Positions 1-8,684 of a stretch of DNA of 64,000 nucleotides are shown in pieces (within the stretch, counting starts at the first letter, position 1; each line of letters starts with the position of its first letter). Source of the DNA: Streptomyces griseomycini. GTDB lineage: Bacteria > Actinomycetota > Actinomycetes > Streptomycetales > Streptomycetaceae. A program made the translations under genes and the position numbers. Under the pieces are notes generated by a model. That model searched no databases, was not told the origin of the DNA, and saw only the letters and a program-made list of their open reading frames with translations. The stretch is taken from positions 124,001-188,000 of the forward strand of contig NZ_JACHJI010000008.1 in NCBI RefSeq assembly GCF_014203535.1, read 5' to 3'.

Positions 1-1062
1 CTCGATGCGCTCGCGGTCGGTGATGAGCTCGGGGTACTGCTGGCCCATCATGCCGATCACGGTGTCGATCAGGTCCTTGACGACCGGGCCGGTGGCGCCG
101 AGCAGGCGCATGTTGCGGATGGCGCGGCGCATGATGCGGCGCAGCACGTAGCCGCGGCCCTCGTTGCCCGGGGTGACGCCGTCGCCGATGAGCATGGTGG
201 CGGTGCGCATGTGGTCGGTGACCACGCGCAGGGAGACGTCGGAGGCGTGGGCGTCGCCGTAGCGGACGCCGGTCAGCTCGGTGGCCTTGTCGATCACGGC
301 CATGGAGGTGTCGATCTCGTACATGTTCTGCACGCCCTGCAGAATCATGGCGAGCCGCTCGAGGCCGAGGCCGGTGTCGATGTTCTTGCTCGGCAGGTCC
401 CCGAGGATCTCGAAGTCGTCCTTGCCGGTGCCCTCGCCCCGCTCGTACTGCATGAAGACGAGGTTCCAGATCTCCACGTACCGCTCGTCGTTGACGGCGG
501 GGCCGCCCTCGGCGCCGAACTCGGGGCCGCGGTCGTAGTTGATCTCGGAGCAGGGACCGCAGGGGCCGGGGACGCCCATGGACCAGAAGTTGTCCTTCTT
601 GCCCAGGCGCTGGATGCGCTCCTTGGGCACGCCGACGACCTCGTGCCAGATCCGCTCGGCCTCGTCGTCGTCCTGGTAGACGGTGATCCACAGGCGCTCG
701 GGGTCGAGGCCGTAGCCGCCCTTGTCCTGGGGCGTGGTGAGCAGCTCCCAGGCGAGCTTGACGGCGCCTTCCTTGAAGTAGTCGCCGAAGGAGAAGTTGC
801 CGCACATCTGGAAGAACGTGCCGTGCCGGGTGGTCTTGCCGACCTCCTCGATGTCCGGCGTGCGCACGCACTTCTGCACGCTGGTGGCACGGTCGAAGGG
901 CGGCTTGACCTCGCCCAGGAAGTAGGGCTTGAAGGGCACCATGCCGGCCGGGACGAGCAGCAGAGTCGGGTCGTCCGCGATGAGCGACGCCGACGGGACG
1001 ACGGTGTGCCCGCGCTCCTCGAAGAAGCTCAGCCAGCGGCGGCGGATCTCGGCCGACTCCAT
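1..1062 (-). CDS. alaS: Alanyl-tRNA synthetase, N-terminal part (continues past window start)
   Basis: This is the first 354 codons of a class II alanyl-tRNA synthetase, which charges tRNA-Ala with alanine in the cytoplasm. The ATG at 1062 gives MESAEIRRRWLSFFEERGH, the usual AlaRS start. The class II motif 2 region (TRHGTFFQMCGNFSFG) and the later EGRGYVLRRIMRRAIR stretch are both intact. The editing, tRNA-recognition and C-Ala domains lie outside the window. The start codon overlaps the stop of the upstream small gene by one base (TGATG), so the two are probably translationally coupled. No T-box leader is visible upstream. Confidence 0.97.
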   Translation of the reverse strand, partial: MESAEIRRRWLSFFEERGHTVVPSASLIADDPTLLLVPAGMVPFKPYFLGEVKPPFDRATSVQKCVRTPDIEEVGKTTRHGTFFQMCGNFSFGDYFKEGAVKLAWELLTTPQDKGGYGLDPERLWITVYQDDDEAERIWHEVVGVPKERIQRLGKKDNFWSMGVPGPCGPCSEINYDRGPEFGAEGGPAVNDERYVEIWNLVFMQYERGEGTGKDDFEILGDLPSKNIDTGLGLERLAMILQGVQNMYEIDTSMAVIDKATELTGVRYGDAHASDVSLRVVTDHMRTATMLIGDGVTPGNEGRGYVLRRIMRRAIRNMRLLGATGPVVKDLIDTVIGMMGQQYPELITDRERIE

Positions 1063-1433
1063 CAGTGGTCCTCATTCCGGTTGTACGGGTACGTCCTGTA
1101 CGTCGGCCCGGCCTCCGGGCCCGCGACGTACTTGGGGCTGTTGCGGTTCTCGATGACGGCGTGGTGCCGGGGTGCCGGGAGCCCGCGGTCGACGGGGGCG
1201 TTCAGCCCGAGCGCGTCGCCCAGTTCGGCCTCCCGCTGGGCCATGTTGTCGCGGACCTCGAGCGCGAAGTCCACCGCGCGGTCCCTGAGCCGGCCGCCGG
1301 CCTCGATCGCCTTGTTCGCCGCGGTCACGGCGAGGCTCTCGGGCGTCAGCTGCTTGAGCTTGCGGTTCACCTTGGTGGTGGCCCACACGCCGGCGGCGAC
1401 GCCGGTGGTGAACCAGAAGGTACGACGGAACAT
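1062..1433 (-). CDS. DUF6167-type small membrane-anchored protein
   Basis: A 123-aa protein starting MFRRTFWFTTGVAAGVWATT. The N-terminal hydrophobic stretch (about residues 5-20) looks like a membrane anchor. It is followed by a charged, mostly helical region and a proline/tyrosine-rich tail. I recognise it as the conserved actinobacterial family DUF6167, whose function is unknown. It sits directly upstream of alaS with a one-base overlap and 6 bp downstream of a DUF948 gene, so the three form a likely operon. The context does not reveal a biochemical role. Confidence 0.85.
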   Translation of the reverse strand: MFRRTFWFTTGVAAGVWATTKVNRKLKQLTPESLAVTAANKAIEAGGRLRDRAVDFALEVRDNMAQREAELGDALGLNAPVDRGLPAPRHHAVIENRNSPKYVAGPEAGPTYRTYPYNRNEDH

Positions 1434-1439
1434 CGCGGG

Positions 1440-1892
1440 TCAGTCCCTCTTTCCCCGGGTGCGCTTCTCCCGCCGCGCGCCCGGGACGGCGCGGCCCACG
1501 ATCACGGTGCGCGCCGGCGCCTTGGCCCCGGCGTCCTCCTTGCGGCCGCTGACGGCCCGTCGGACGCCGTAGCCGAAGGCGGCGACCTTGACGAGCGGGC
1601 CGCCGAAGGTGGAGGCCACGGTGGTCGACAGCGCGGAGGCGTTGGAGGTGACCTCCTGGACGTCGGAGGCGATCGCGTCGACCCGCTCGATCTGGGTCTG
1701 CGCGGAGCGCACCGCCGCGGAGGCGTCGGCCAGCAGCGGGACGGCCTGGTCGGTCACGTCCGCCACGAGCTTGGTGGTCGCCCTGAGCGTCTGGGCCAGT
1801 CTCGCGAGAGCCACCGCGAGGAAGGAGACCAGGATCGCCCAGAAGACGGCCACCAGGATTCCGGCCACCTCTCCACCGGACACTGTGTGCAC
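1440..1892 (-). CDS. DUF948 domain membrane protein
   Basis: A 150-aa protein with one N-terminal transmembrane helix (VAGILVAVFWAILVSFLAVA), followed by a long helical segment rich in Ala, Asp and Val typical of DUF948 proteins, and a basic C-terminal tail. The GTG at 1892 (VHTVSGGEVAG) is preferred because GGGAG lies just upstream. An in-frame ATG nine codons earlier would read through that ribosome site, and a second GTG at 1883 is also possible. It is the first gene of the set leading into alaS. DUF948 proteins are found in many Gram-positives without a firm function. Confidence 0.82.
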   Translation of the reverse strand: MHTVSGGEVAGILVAVFWAILVSFLAVALARLAQTLRATTKLVADVTDQAVPLLADASAAVRSAQTQIERVDAIASDVQEVTSNASALSTTVASTFGGPLVKVAAFGYGVRRAVSGRKEDAGAKAPARTVIVGRAVPGARREKRTRGKRD

Positions 1893-2010
1893 CCGCTCCC
1901 TGAAAACGTGCCTGAACATCGAGAAAGTCGTGTCACCGAGCCTATCGCGCCGGTGACGGGACTCCGTACCGGATTACCGTCCGGCGCCGGTGGAGTCGCC
2001 CGGGGCGATT

Positions 2011-2047
2011 GTACGGAGTGCATACGGTTCAGTACGCTGCGTATTCC
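2011..2047 (+). promoter_or_regulatory. Tandem palindrome-like sites just upstream of the STAND ATPase gene
   Basis: Two related imperfect palindromes, GTACGGAGTGCATAC (2011-2025) and GTACGCTGCGTAT (2032-2044), end three bases before the ATG at 2048. The second contains TACGC-T-GCGTA with perfect arms. Their starts are 21 bp apart, about two helical turns, as expected for cooperative operator sites. No Shine-Dalgarno sequence is visible before the ATG, so the message may be leaderless, with the promoter inside this stretch. The bound regulator is unknown. Confidence 0.4.
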
Positions 2048-4195
2048 ATGCGGGACCTTCGGCACGATTCCACGCCGGCGCACGGCAATCTTCCCCTGGA
2101 GCCGGACCCCTTCGTGGGGCGCTCCGCGGAGCTGGCCGAGCTGTCCCGGGCGCTCGGCGCCTCGCGTCTGGTGACGGTGACCGGGGCCGGCGGGGTCGGC
2201 AAGTCCCGTCTGGCCGTCCGCGCCGCCGCCCGGTGCGCGCCCCGGGACGGGGCGTGGCGGGTGGAACTGGCTCCGGTCAGGGACCCGGAGTTCGTGGAGC
2301 ACGCCGTCGTGGAGGCCATGGGGCTGACGGACCACACCACCCGGTCGCCGTGCGAGACGCTGCTCGCCCATCTCGCCGGGCGCGAGGTCCTGCTGGTGCT
2401 GGACGGGTTCGAGCACCTGGTGGACGCCTGCGCCTCGCTGGTGGCCGAGCTGCTGCGCCGGGCACCGGGTCTGCGGGTGCTCGCCGTGGGGCGGCGGGCC
2501 CTGTCCGTCGCCGGGGAGACGCTGTTCCCGCTGCCTCCGCTGGACGAGGAGGAGGCGGTGGCGCTGCTGGAGGTGCGCGCGGGGCAGCAGGCGGTGTCCG
2601 CCGGGGACGACCGTGAGGCGCGGGCGCTGTGCCGGCGGCTGGACGGGCTGCCGCTCGCGATCGAGCTGGCCGCGGGGCGGCTGGGGACGCTCTCCCCGGG
2701 GCAGCTGCTGGAACGGCTCGACGACCGGTTCCGGCTGTTGACCGGCGGCTGCCGGGACGCCCTGCCCCGGCACCGCACGCTGCGTACGGCGATCGGCTGG
2801 AGCCACGAACTGTGCACGGCCGAGGAGCGGTTGCTGTGGGCGCGGCTGTCGGTGTTCGCGGGGCGGTTCGACCTGGAGGCCGCCGAGTACGTGTGCGGCG
2901 GGAACGGTCTGCCCGCCGGTGACGTCCTCGACGTGCTGTCCGCGCTGCTCGCGCAGTCGGTGCTGACCCGCGAGGAGACGGCGGCGGGGGTGCGTTACCG
3001 GATGCTGGACACGGTGCGCGCGTACGGCGCCGAATGGCTGGAGGCGACGGGCGACGCGGACCGGGTCGGGCGGCGGCACCGGGACTGGTACGTGGGGCTG
3101 GCCACCTGGTGCGAGCTGGACTGGTTCTCGCCGCGGCAGGGTGAGATCGCCGCGCGCGTGGAGACGGAGCTGCCGAATCTGCGCCGTGCCCTGGAGCTGG
3201 CCCTGGCCGAGCCGGAGGAGGCGCACCTGGGGCAGTTCCTCGCGGGCTCGCTGTGGTTCTACTGGGTCGGCTGCGGGCGGCTGTCGGAGGGGCGGCACTG
3301 GCTGGAGCAGGCCGTCCGGCTGGACACCGGCCACGAGCAGTCGCGGCTCAAGGCCCTGTGGGTGCTGGGTTACGTGGCGATCCTGCAGGGCGACACGGTG
3401 CCCGCGCTGGCGGCGCTCCAGGAGTGCCGGGAGGAGGCGGAGCGGCTCGCGAGCGACAAGGCGCTGGCGTACGCCGAGCACCGCACCGGCTGTCTGGCCC
3501 TCGTCACGGACGACATGCCGCGCGCGGAGACGCTGCTGCGTTCGGCGCTGGACCGCTACGGGGAGATCGGCGAGCTCAACAGCAATGTCCTGATGAGCCA
3601 GGTCGAGCTGGCGATGGCACGCGCCTTCCAGGGCGACCTGCCGGAGGCGGTGCGGCTGTGCGAGGACGTGCGCCGGATCTGCGACGACCACGGTGAGCGG
3701 TGGGCCCGCACCTACGCCCTCTACGTCCTGGCGTACGCGGCCTGGAGCGAGGACGACCTGGACGGGGCGCGGGAGCTGCTGACGGACTGTCTGAAGGGCG
3801 CCCACGCCTTCCGCGACCTGCTCGGCGCCGTGCTGTCGCTGGAGCTGCTGGCGCTGGTCACGGCGGCGGAGGGGCACGCGGCCGAGGCGGCGGTGCTCCA
3901 GGGGGCGGCGGACCGGATGTGGCCGTCGGTGGGACTGCCGCTGTTCGGCTCGGCCCACTACAACGCGCCGCACGTGCTGTGCGAGGCGCGGGCCCGCGAG
4001 CACCTCGGCGACGAGCGCTACGAGGAGTGCCGGCGGAGGGGGACGCGGCTCGGCCGGGACGAGGCCGTCCGCCGGGCGCTGCGGCGGCCCGGGCCGCCCG
4101 CGCCGCGCGGGCCGGGCGCTGCGGCGGCCGCGGGTGCCCCCACGCACGAGCCCGCCGCCTCGCCCACCCGGAAGGGCGGGGAGACGGCGGGCTGA
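2048..4195 (+). CDS. AfsR/LuxR-like STAND ATPase with TPR-type C-terminus, no DNA-binding domain
   Basis: A 715-aa STAND-family NTPase. The Walker A motif GAGGVGKS is at residues 46-53 and a Walker B-like VLLVLDGFEHL is near residue 114. An NB-ARC-type region follows (CRRLDGLPLAIELAAGRL) and then helical TPR-like repeats. Many Streptomyces relatives end in a LuxR helix-turn-helix. Here the protein stops after the usual RGTRLGRDEAVRRAL segment and a Pro/Ala-rich tail, so DNA binding is not evident. It may be a signalling ATPase acting through a partner. The ATG at 2048 fits the start of similarity; an ATG 13 codons upstream would place the palindromes inside the gene. It converges on rpsD. Confidence 0.85.
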   Translation: MRDLRHDSTPAHGNLPLEPDPFVGRSAELAELSRALGASRLVTVTGAGGVGKSRLAVRAAARCAPRDGAWRVELAPVRDPEFVEHAVVEAMGLTDHTTRSPCETLLAHLAGREVLLVLDGFEHLVDACASLVAELLRRAPGLRVLAVGRRALSVAGETLFPLPPLDEEEAVALLEVRAGQQAVSAGDDREARALCRRLDGLPLAIELAAGRLGTLSPGQLLERLDDRFRLLTGGCRDALPRHRTLRTAIGWSHELCTAEERLLWARLSVFAGRFDLEAAEYVCGGNGLPAGDVLDVLSALLAQSVLTREETAAGVRYRMLDTVRAYGAEWLEATGDADRVGRRHRDWYVGLATWCELDWFSPRQGEIAARVETELPNLRRALELALAEPEEAHLGQFLAGSLWFYWVGCGRLSEGRHWLEQAVRLDTGHEQSRLKALWVLGYVAILQGDTVPALAALQECREEAERLASDKALAYAEHRTGCLALVTDDMPRAETLLRSALDRYGEIGELNSNVLMSQVELAMARAFQGDLPEAVRLCEDVRRICDDHGERWARTYALYVLAYAAWSEDDLDGARELLTDCLKGAHAFRDLLGAVLSLELLALVTAAEGHAAEAAVLQGAADRMWPSVGLPLFGSAHYNAPHVLCEARAREHLGDERYEECRRRGTRLGRDEAVRRALRRPGPPAPRGPGAAAAAGAPTHEPAASPTRKGGETAG
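4149..4193. terminator. Hairpin between STAND gene and rpsD
   Basis: Arms AGCCCGCCG (4149-4157) and CGGCGGGCT (4185-4193) pair perfectly, with more imperfect GC pairing inside. The hairpin lies at the end of the STAND coding region and 24 nt beyond the rpsD stop on the other strand. It may therefore act as a terminator for rpsD. There is no U-tract. Confidence 0.45.
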
Positions 4196-4216
4196 GGTAC
4201 CGCGTGCCTGCCGGGG

Positions 4217-4831
4217 TCAGCGGGCGTAGTACTCGACGACGAGCTGCTCGTCGCAGATCACCGGGATCTCCTTGCGGTTCGGCTCGCGGTCCAGGCGGAA
4301 CGCCAGGGCCTTGAGGTTCACCTGCAGGTAGCGCGGGATCTCACCGTCGGGGGCGAAGCCGCCCTCACGAGCGATCGTGAAGAGGGTCTTCTCCTTGCTG
4401 CGCTCGCGGACCTCCACGACGTCGTCCGGGCGGACGCGGAAGGAGGGCTTGTCGACCTTCTTGCCGTTGACCTGGATGTGGCCGTGGGTGACCATCTGGC
4501 GGGCCTGGTAGATCGTGCGGGCGATGCCCGAACGCAGGACCAGCGCGTCGAGACGGCGCTCGAGCTCGATGACGAGGGCCTCGCCCGTCTTCATCGACGT
4601 CTTGGAGGCACGCTCGTAGGCACGGACGAGCTGGCGCTCGGAGAGGTCGTACTGCGCGCGCAGGCGCTGCTTCTCCAGCAGACGGACCTTGTAGTCCGAG
4701 TTCTGCTTGCGGCCGCGGCCGTGCTCACCCGGCGGGTAGGGGCGGGCCTCGAAGTACTTGACGGCCTTCGGGGTCAGCGCGATGCCGAGGGCACGCGACT
4801 TCTTGACCTTGGGGCGGGACTGGTTCGCCAC
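4217..4831 (-). CDS. rpsD: 30S ribosomal protein S4, zinc-finger-less form
   Basis: A 204-aa ribosomal protein S4, which binds 16S rRNA early in 30S assembly. The S4 RNA-binding domain (LDALVLRSGIARTIYQARQM, then HGHIQVNGKKVDKPSFRVRP) and the C-terminal VVEYYAR are typical. The N-terminal region lacks the four cysteines that bind zinc in S4 of species such as Thermus; the only Cys is near the C-terminus. The start is GTG at 4831, with AGGAAGAG a few bases upstream. It is monocistronic here, about 300 nt downstream of rarA. Confidence 0.97.
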   Translation of the reverse strand: MANQSRPKVKKSRALGIALTPKAVKYFEARPYPPGEHGRGRKQNSDYKVRLLEKQRLRAQYDLSERQLVRAYERASKTSMKTGEALVIELERRLDALVLRSGIARTIYQARQMVTHGHIQVNGKKVDKPSFRVRPDDVVEVRERSKEKTLFTIAREGGFAPDGEIPRYLQVNLKALAFRLDREPNRKEIPVICDEQLVVEYYAR

Positions 4832-5132
4832 TTCTCTTCCTTTTCCTTTTCGGCTGCCTCAGGGTTACGGGAGGTCGCATCCGCAGCCGGGGAATTCCTG
4901 ACGGGCCCGCGAGGGACGTGTCAGGCAGCCGCTCCCCTGGTCTGGGCACATACGTGCAGCACACGAACGGCCCACCGACCGCTCCCGGGACTACGGGTGG
5001 TGGTGGGCTGCCCGCGACACCTACGACGGTGCGCGACGCTCCTGGATCGAAGGATCCGGCTGGATGTCCCGCCTGAGGCGCCGACCGGAGCCGGACACGG
5101 GACGCAGCACTCCGGGTAAGTCTACAGGGCGT
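4832..5132 (-). other. 300-nt interval between rarA and rpsD (rarA 3' end / rpsD leader)
   Basis: No coding sequence is supported here. The stretch must hold the rpsD promoter and leader and any rarA terminator. An inverted repeat GCCCACC (4970-4976) / GGTGGGC (5002-5008) encloses a GC-rich loop. I could not match it to a known S4 autoregulatory leader. Confidence 0.4.
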
Positions 5133-6488
5133 TCAGGGCCGCTTCCGACCGAGGTGCTTCCTGGTCCACTCCACGGCGTCCGCGTACCGGGCCTCGGCGC
5201 CGTGCCGGGTGGGTTCGTAGTACTGCCGGTCCTTGAGGGCGTCCGGGGCGTACTGCTGTGCGGCGATGCCCTCGGGCAGGTCGTGGGGGTAGACGTATCC
5301 CTGGGCGTGCCCCAGCTTGGCCGCGCCCTTGTAGTGCCCGTCGCGCAGGTGCGGCGGCACGGGGCCGGCCAGGCCCTTGCGCACGTCGTCGAGGGCGGCG
5401 CCGATCGCGGTGGTGGCCGCGTTGGACTTGGGGGCCAGGGCGAGGGCGATGGTGGCGTGGCTGAGGGTGAGGGCGGCCTCGGGGAAGCCGATCATGGCGA
5501 CGGCCTGGGCGGCGGCGACCGCGATCGGCAGGGCGTTCGGGTCGGCGAGCCCGATGTCCTCGCTGGCGGAGATCATCAGGCGGCGGGCGATGAAGCGGGG
5601 ATCCTCGCCGGCCTCGATCATCCGGGCCAGGTAGTGCAGGGCGGCGTCCACGTCGGAGCCGCGGATGGACTTGATCAGGGCGCTGGCGACGTCGTAGTGC
5701 TGGTCGCCGCTGCGGTCGTACTTCACCGCGGCCCGGTCGACCGTCTCCTCCAGGGTGGTCAGGGCGATCTCCGCCTCGCCCTTGTCGAGCGCGGCCCCGG
5801 CGGCGGCCTCCAGGGCGGTCAGCGCGCGGCGGGCGTCGCCGCCGGCGATGCGCAGGAGGTGGCTCTCGGTGTCCTCGGGGAGGGTGACGGCGCCGTCCAG
5901 GCCGCGCTCGTCGGTGAGGGCCCGCTTCAGCAGGCCCCGGACGTCGTCGTCGGTGAGGGGTTCGAGCGTGAGCAGGAGGGACCGGGACAGCAGCGGGGAG
6001 ATGACCGAGAAGTAGGGGTTCTCGGTGGTCGCGGCGATCAGGGTGACCCAGCGGTTCTCCACGGCGGGCAGCAGGGAGTCCTGCTGGGCCTTGCTGAAGC
6101 GGTGGATCTCGTCGAGGAAGAGGACGGTCTCCTGGCCGTACCCGCCGGAGGCGCGGCGGGCGCCGTCGATGACCGCGCGGACCTCCTTGACGCCCGCGGT
6201 GATCGCGGACAGCTCGACGAAGCGCTTGTTGGTGGCCTTGGAGACCACGTAGGCCAGGGTCGTCTTGCCGGTGCCGGGCGGACCCCAGAGGATCACCGAG
6301 GAGGGTCCCGCGGGGCCCGAGGCCCCTTCGCCGACCAGTCTGCGCAGGGGGGAGCCCGGCTTCAGCAGGTGCTGCTGGCCCACCACCTCGTCGAGGGTGC
6401 GCGGGCGCATCCGGACCGCCAGGGGGCTGCCGGTCGGGTCCTTCTCCTGGCGTTCTTCTGCTGCGGCGGTGAACAGGTCGGGCTCCAC
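5133..6488 (-). CDS. rarA: Replication-associated recombination protein A (MgsA/RarA AAA+ ATPase)
   Basis: A 451-aa AAA+ ATPase of the RarA/MgsA/WRNIP1 family, which works at stalled replication forks. Walker A is LWGPPGTGKTTLA, Walker B is VLFLDEIHRF, and sensor 1 is TTENP. The C-terminal tetramerisation region with SASEDIGLADPNAL and the conserved GYVYPHDLPEG are present. The start is GTG (VEPDLFTAAAEERQ), and the length is normal for the family. It stands alone between a VKOR-like gene and rpsD. Replication-repair genes also occur later in this window (ruvABC), but not in the same transcript. Confidence 0.95.
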   Translation of the reverse strand: MEPDLFTAAAEERQEKDPTGSPLAVRMRPRTLDEVVGQQHLLKPGSPLRRLVGEGASGPAGPSSVILWGPPGTGKTTLAYVVSKATNKRFVELSAITAGVKEVRAVIDGARRASGGYGQETVLFLDEIHRFSKAQQDSLLPAVENRWVTLIAATTENPYFSVISPLLSRSLLLTLEPLTDDDVRGLLKRALTDERGLDGAVTLPEDTESHLLRIAGGDARRALTALEAAAGAALDKGEAEIALTTLEETVDRAAVKYDRSGDQHYDVASALIKSIRGSDVDAALHYLARMIEAGEDPRFIARRLMISASEDIGLADPNALPIAVAAAQAVAMIGFPEAALTLSHATIALALAPKSNAATTAIGAALDDVRKGLAGPVPPHLRDGHYKGAAKLGHAQGYVYPHDLPEGIAAQQYAPDALKDRQYYEPTRHGAEARYADAVEWTRKHLGRKRP

Positions 6489-6532
6489 GCCTGAAACCCT
6501 AAATCACCGCACCGACAGCCCCGCGGGGCGCC

Positions 6533-7204
6533 TCAGCCGGTCCAGAAGTCCCACCAGCGGGTCAGGACCAGCATGCCGATGATGCCGATGTGCAGGACCG
6601 GCGGCACCCAGGTGAACTCGCCGAAGAAGCCCTTCAGCCAGCCCGGGGCGGGCAGGAACCCCTGGCGGACGTTGAACGACGTCACGTACCAGAACATGAT
6701 GATCGTGGCGACCCAGGCCAGGCAGCACCACAGGCACAGCGCGTTGATCCGGTACAGGGACTGGAACATGAGCCAGGCGCAGAAGACCGTGCCGAAGAGC
6801 GTGCCGGCGTTGAAGGTGAGCCAGTACCAGCGCGGGAAGCGGGCCCCGGCGAGCAGGCTCACGCCGACGCAGACGACGATGCCGTAGGTGACGAGGCCGA
6901 GCATCGGGTTGGGGAAGCCGAAGACGGAGGCCTGGTCGCTCTCCATCACGCTGCCGCAGGAGACGACGGGGTTGAGGCTGCATCCGGGGACGAAGGTCTC
7001 GCCCTTGACCTTGGCCTCGAGCAGCTTGAACTTGTCGAGCGTGATCACCCAGGCGGCGAGCACACCGGCCGCACCGGTGATCACCAGGAGCAGGGCGAGG
7101 GCCCGGCCGCTCCCCTCGGTGCGCCGCGCGGGGGCGCGCTCCGGCGAGTGCGAGCGCGGGGATTCGGGCTCCATGGCGACGTCCTTGACTGTCGTCTTGC
7201 TCAT
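6533..7204 (-). CDS. Vitamin K epoxide reductase (VKOR) family membrane protein
   Basis: A 223-aa multi-pass membrane protein of the bacterial VKOR family, which uses quinone to reoxidise partner thiol oxidoreductases in extracytoplasmic disulfide formation. The active-site CxxC is C157-L-W-C160, with another Cys at 161. The loop cysteine pair is in the segment PGCSLNPVVSCGSV. About five hydrophobic segments are visible. The ATG at 7204 (MSKTTVKDVAMEPE) is preferred over an in-frame start 30 codons upstream because the extra sequence is not protein-like. A DsbA-like protein occurs much later in the window, but no partner is adjacent. Confidence 0.9.
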   Translation of the reverse strand: MSKTTVKDVAMEPESPRSHSPERAPARRTEGSGRALALLLVITGAAGVLAAWVITLDKFKLLEAKVKGETFVPGCSLNPVVSCGSVMESDQASVFGFPNPMLGLVTYGIVVCVGVSLLAGARFPRWYWLTFNAGTLFGTVFCAWLMFQSLYRINALCLWCCLAWVATIIMFWYVTSFNVRQGFLPAPGWLKGFFGEFTWVPPVLHIGIIGMLVLTRWWDFWTG

Positions 7205-7408
7205 CACGCCGATTCCGTCACTAGAGAGTGTGGACCTGCTTCGGGCAGGGCCATTGTGCCGCACGGGACTGTGCGTGCACCGTCCGCCGGGCACAAGGAC
7301 ATACGCGTGGTCGCCCGTGGGCGTTCGGTTCCGGCCGACACGCGTTCGAGGGGGGCTCGCACGAGCGGACCCGTGCGCGCCCCCGCCGACCGCGGACCCG
7401 GGGAACGG

Positions 7409-8671
7409 CTAGCCGAGCCGTGACTCCAGCTCCGCCACGATCTCGTTGACGCCGACCGACGTCTGCTCACCGGACTCCATGTCCTTGAGCTGGACGACGC
7501 CCTCGGCGAGGTCGCGTTCGCCCAGGACCAGGGCGTAACGGGCGCCCGAGCGGTTGGCCGCCTTCATCGCGGCCTTCAGCCCCTTGCCGCCGTAGGAGAA
7601 GTCGGCGGCGACGCCGTTCTTGCGCAGCTCGGTGACCTTCGCGAACAGCACCCGGCGGGCCTCCTCGCCGAGCGGGACCGCGAACACGCTGGTGGTGGCG
7701 GGCAGTTCGAGCTCGACGCCCTCCGCCTCCAGGGCCAGCACGGTGCGGTCGACGCCGAGGGCCCAGCCGACGGACGGCAGCGCGGGGCCGCCGATCATCT
7801 CGGACAGGCCGTCGTAGCGGCCGCCGCCGCCCACGGCGGACTGGGAGCCGAGACCGTCGTGGACGAACTCGAAGGTGGTCCGCGTGTAGTAGTCCAGGCC
7901 GCGCACCAGCTTGGGGTCGTCCTCGAAGGCCACCCCCGCAGCCGTGATCAGCTCCCGGACCTCCTCGTGGTACGCCTTGCAGGCGTCGCAGAGGTAGTCG
8001 CGCAGCAGGGGGGCGCCGGTCAGCTGCTTCTGCACCGACTCGCGCTTGTCGTCCAGGACGCGCAGCGGGTTGATCTCCGCCCGGCGCAGGGTGTCCTCGT
8101 CCAGGTCCAGGCCGCGCAGGAAGTCCTGGAGCGCGGCCCGGTACACCGGGCGGCACTCCTTGTCACCGAGGCTGTTGAGCAGGATCCGGAAGTTCCGCAG
8201 GCCCAGGGAGCGGTACGCCTGGTCGGCCAGGATGATCAGCTCCGCGTCCAGCGCCGGGTCCTCCGCGCCGATCGCCTCGGCGCCGACCTGGGAGAAGTGA
8301 CGGTAGCGGCCCTTCTGGGGGCGCTCGTAGCGGTAGTACGAGCCGGAGTACCAGAGCTTGACCGGGAGGTTGCCCGCCTTGTGCAGGTTGGCCTCCAGGG
8401 CGGCGCGCAGCACGGAGGCGGTGCCCTCGGGGCGCAGGGCGAGCCTGTCGCCGCCCTTGGTCTCGAAGGCGTACATCTCCTTGGTGACGATGTCGGTGGA
8501 CTCGCCGACGCCGCGCGCGAACAGCTCGACGTTCTCGAAGCCGGGCGTCTCGATGTAGCCGTAGCCGGAGTTGCGCAGCGGGGCGGCGATCGCCTCGCGG
8601 ACGGCCAGGTACTTGGCGGAGTCCGGCGGCAGCAGGTCGTACGTGCCCTTGGGGGCCTTGTAGGTGCTCAC
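7409..8671 (-). CDS. hisS: Histidyl-tRNA synthetase
   Basis: A 420-aa class II histidyl-tRNA synthetase, which charges tRNA-His. It has motif 1-like PKGTYDLLPP at the N-terminus, motif 2 (LWYSGSYYRYERPQKGRYRHFSQVG), the histidine-specific signature LVRGLDYYTRTTFEF, and the C-terminal anticodon-binding domain. The start is GTG at 8671 (VSTYKAPKGTYDLL), chosen by family alignment; upstream in-frame sequence lies inside the metallo-hydrolase gene. It lies 13 bp downstream of that hydrolase gene and is probably cotranscribed with it. No T-box is visible. Confidence 0.97.
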   Translation of the reverse strand: MSTYKAPKGTYDLLPPDSAKYLAVREAIAAPLRNSGYGYIETPGFENVELFARGVGESTDIVTKEMYAFETKGGDRLALRPEGTASVLRAALEANLHKAGNLPVKLWYSGSYYRYERPQKGRYRHFSQVGAEAIGAEDPALDAELIILADQAYRSLGLRNFRILLNSLGDKECRPVYRAALQDFLRGLDLDEDTLRRAEINPLRVLDDKRESVQKQLTGAPLLRDYLCDACKAYHEEVRELITAAGVAFEDDPKLVRGLDYYTRTTFEFVHDGLGSQSAVGGGGRYDGLSEMIGGPALPSVGWALGVDRTVLALEAEGVELELPATTSVFAVPLGEEARRVLFAKVTELRKNGVAADFSYGGKGLKAAMKAANRSGARYALVLGERDLAEGVVQLKDMESGEQTSVGVNEIVAELESRLG

Positions 8672-8684
8672 GGAAGTAATCTCG

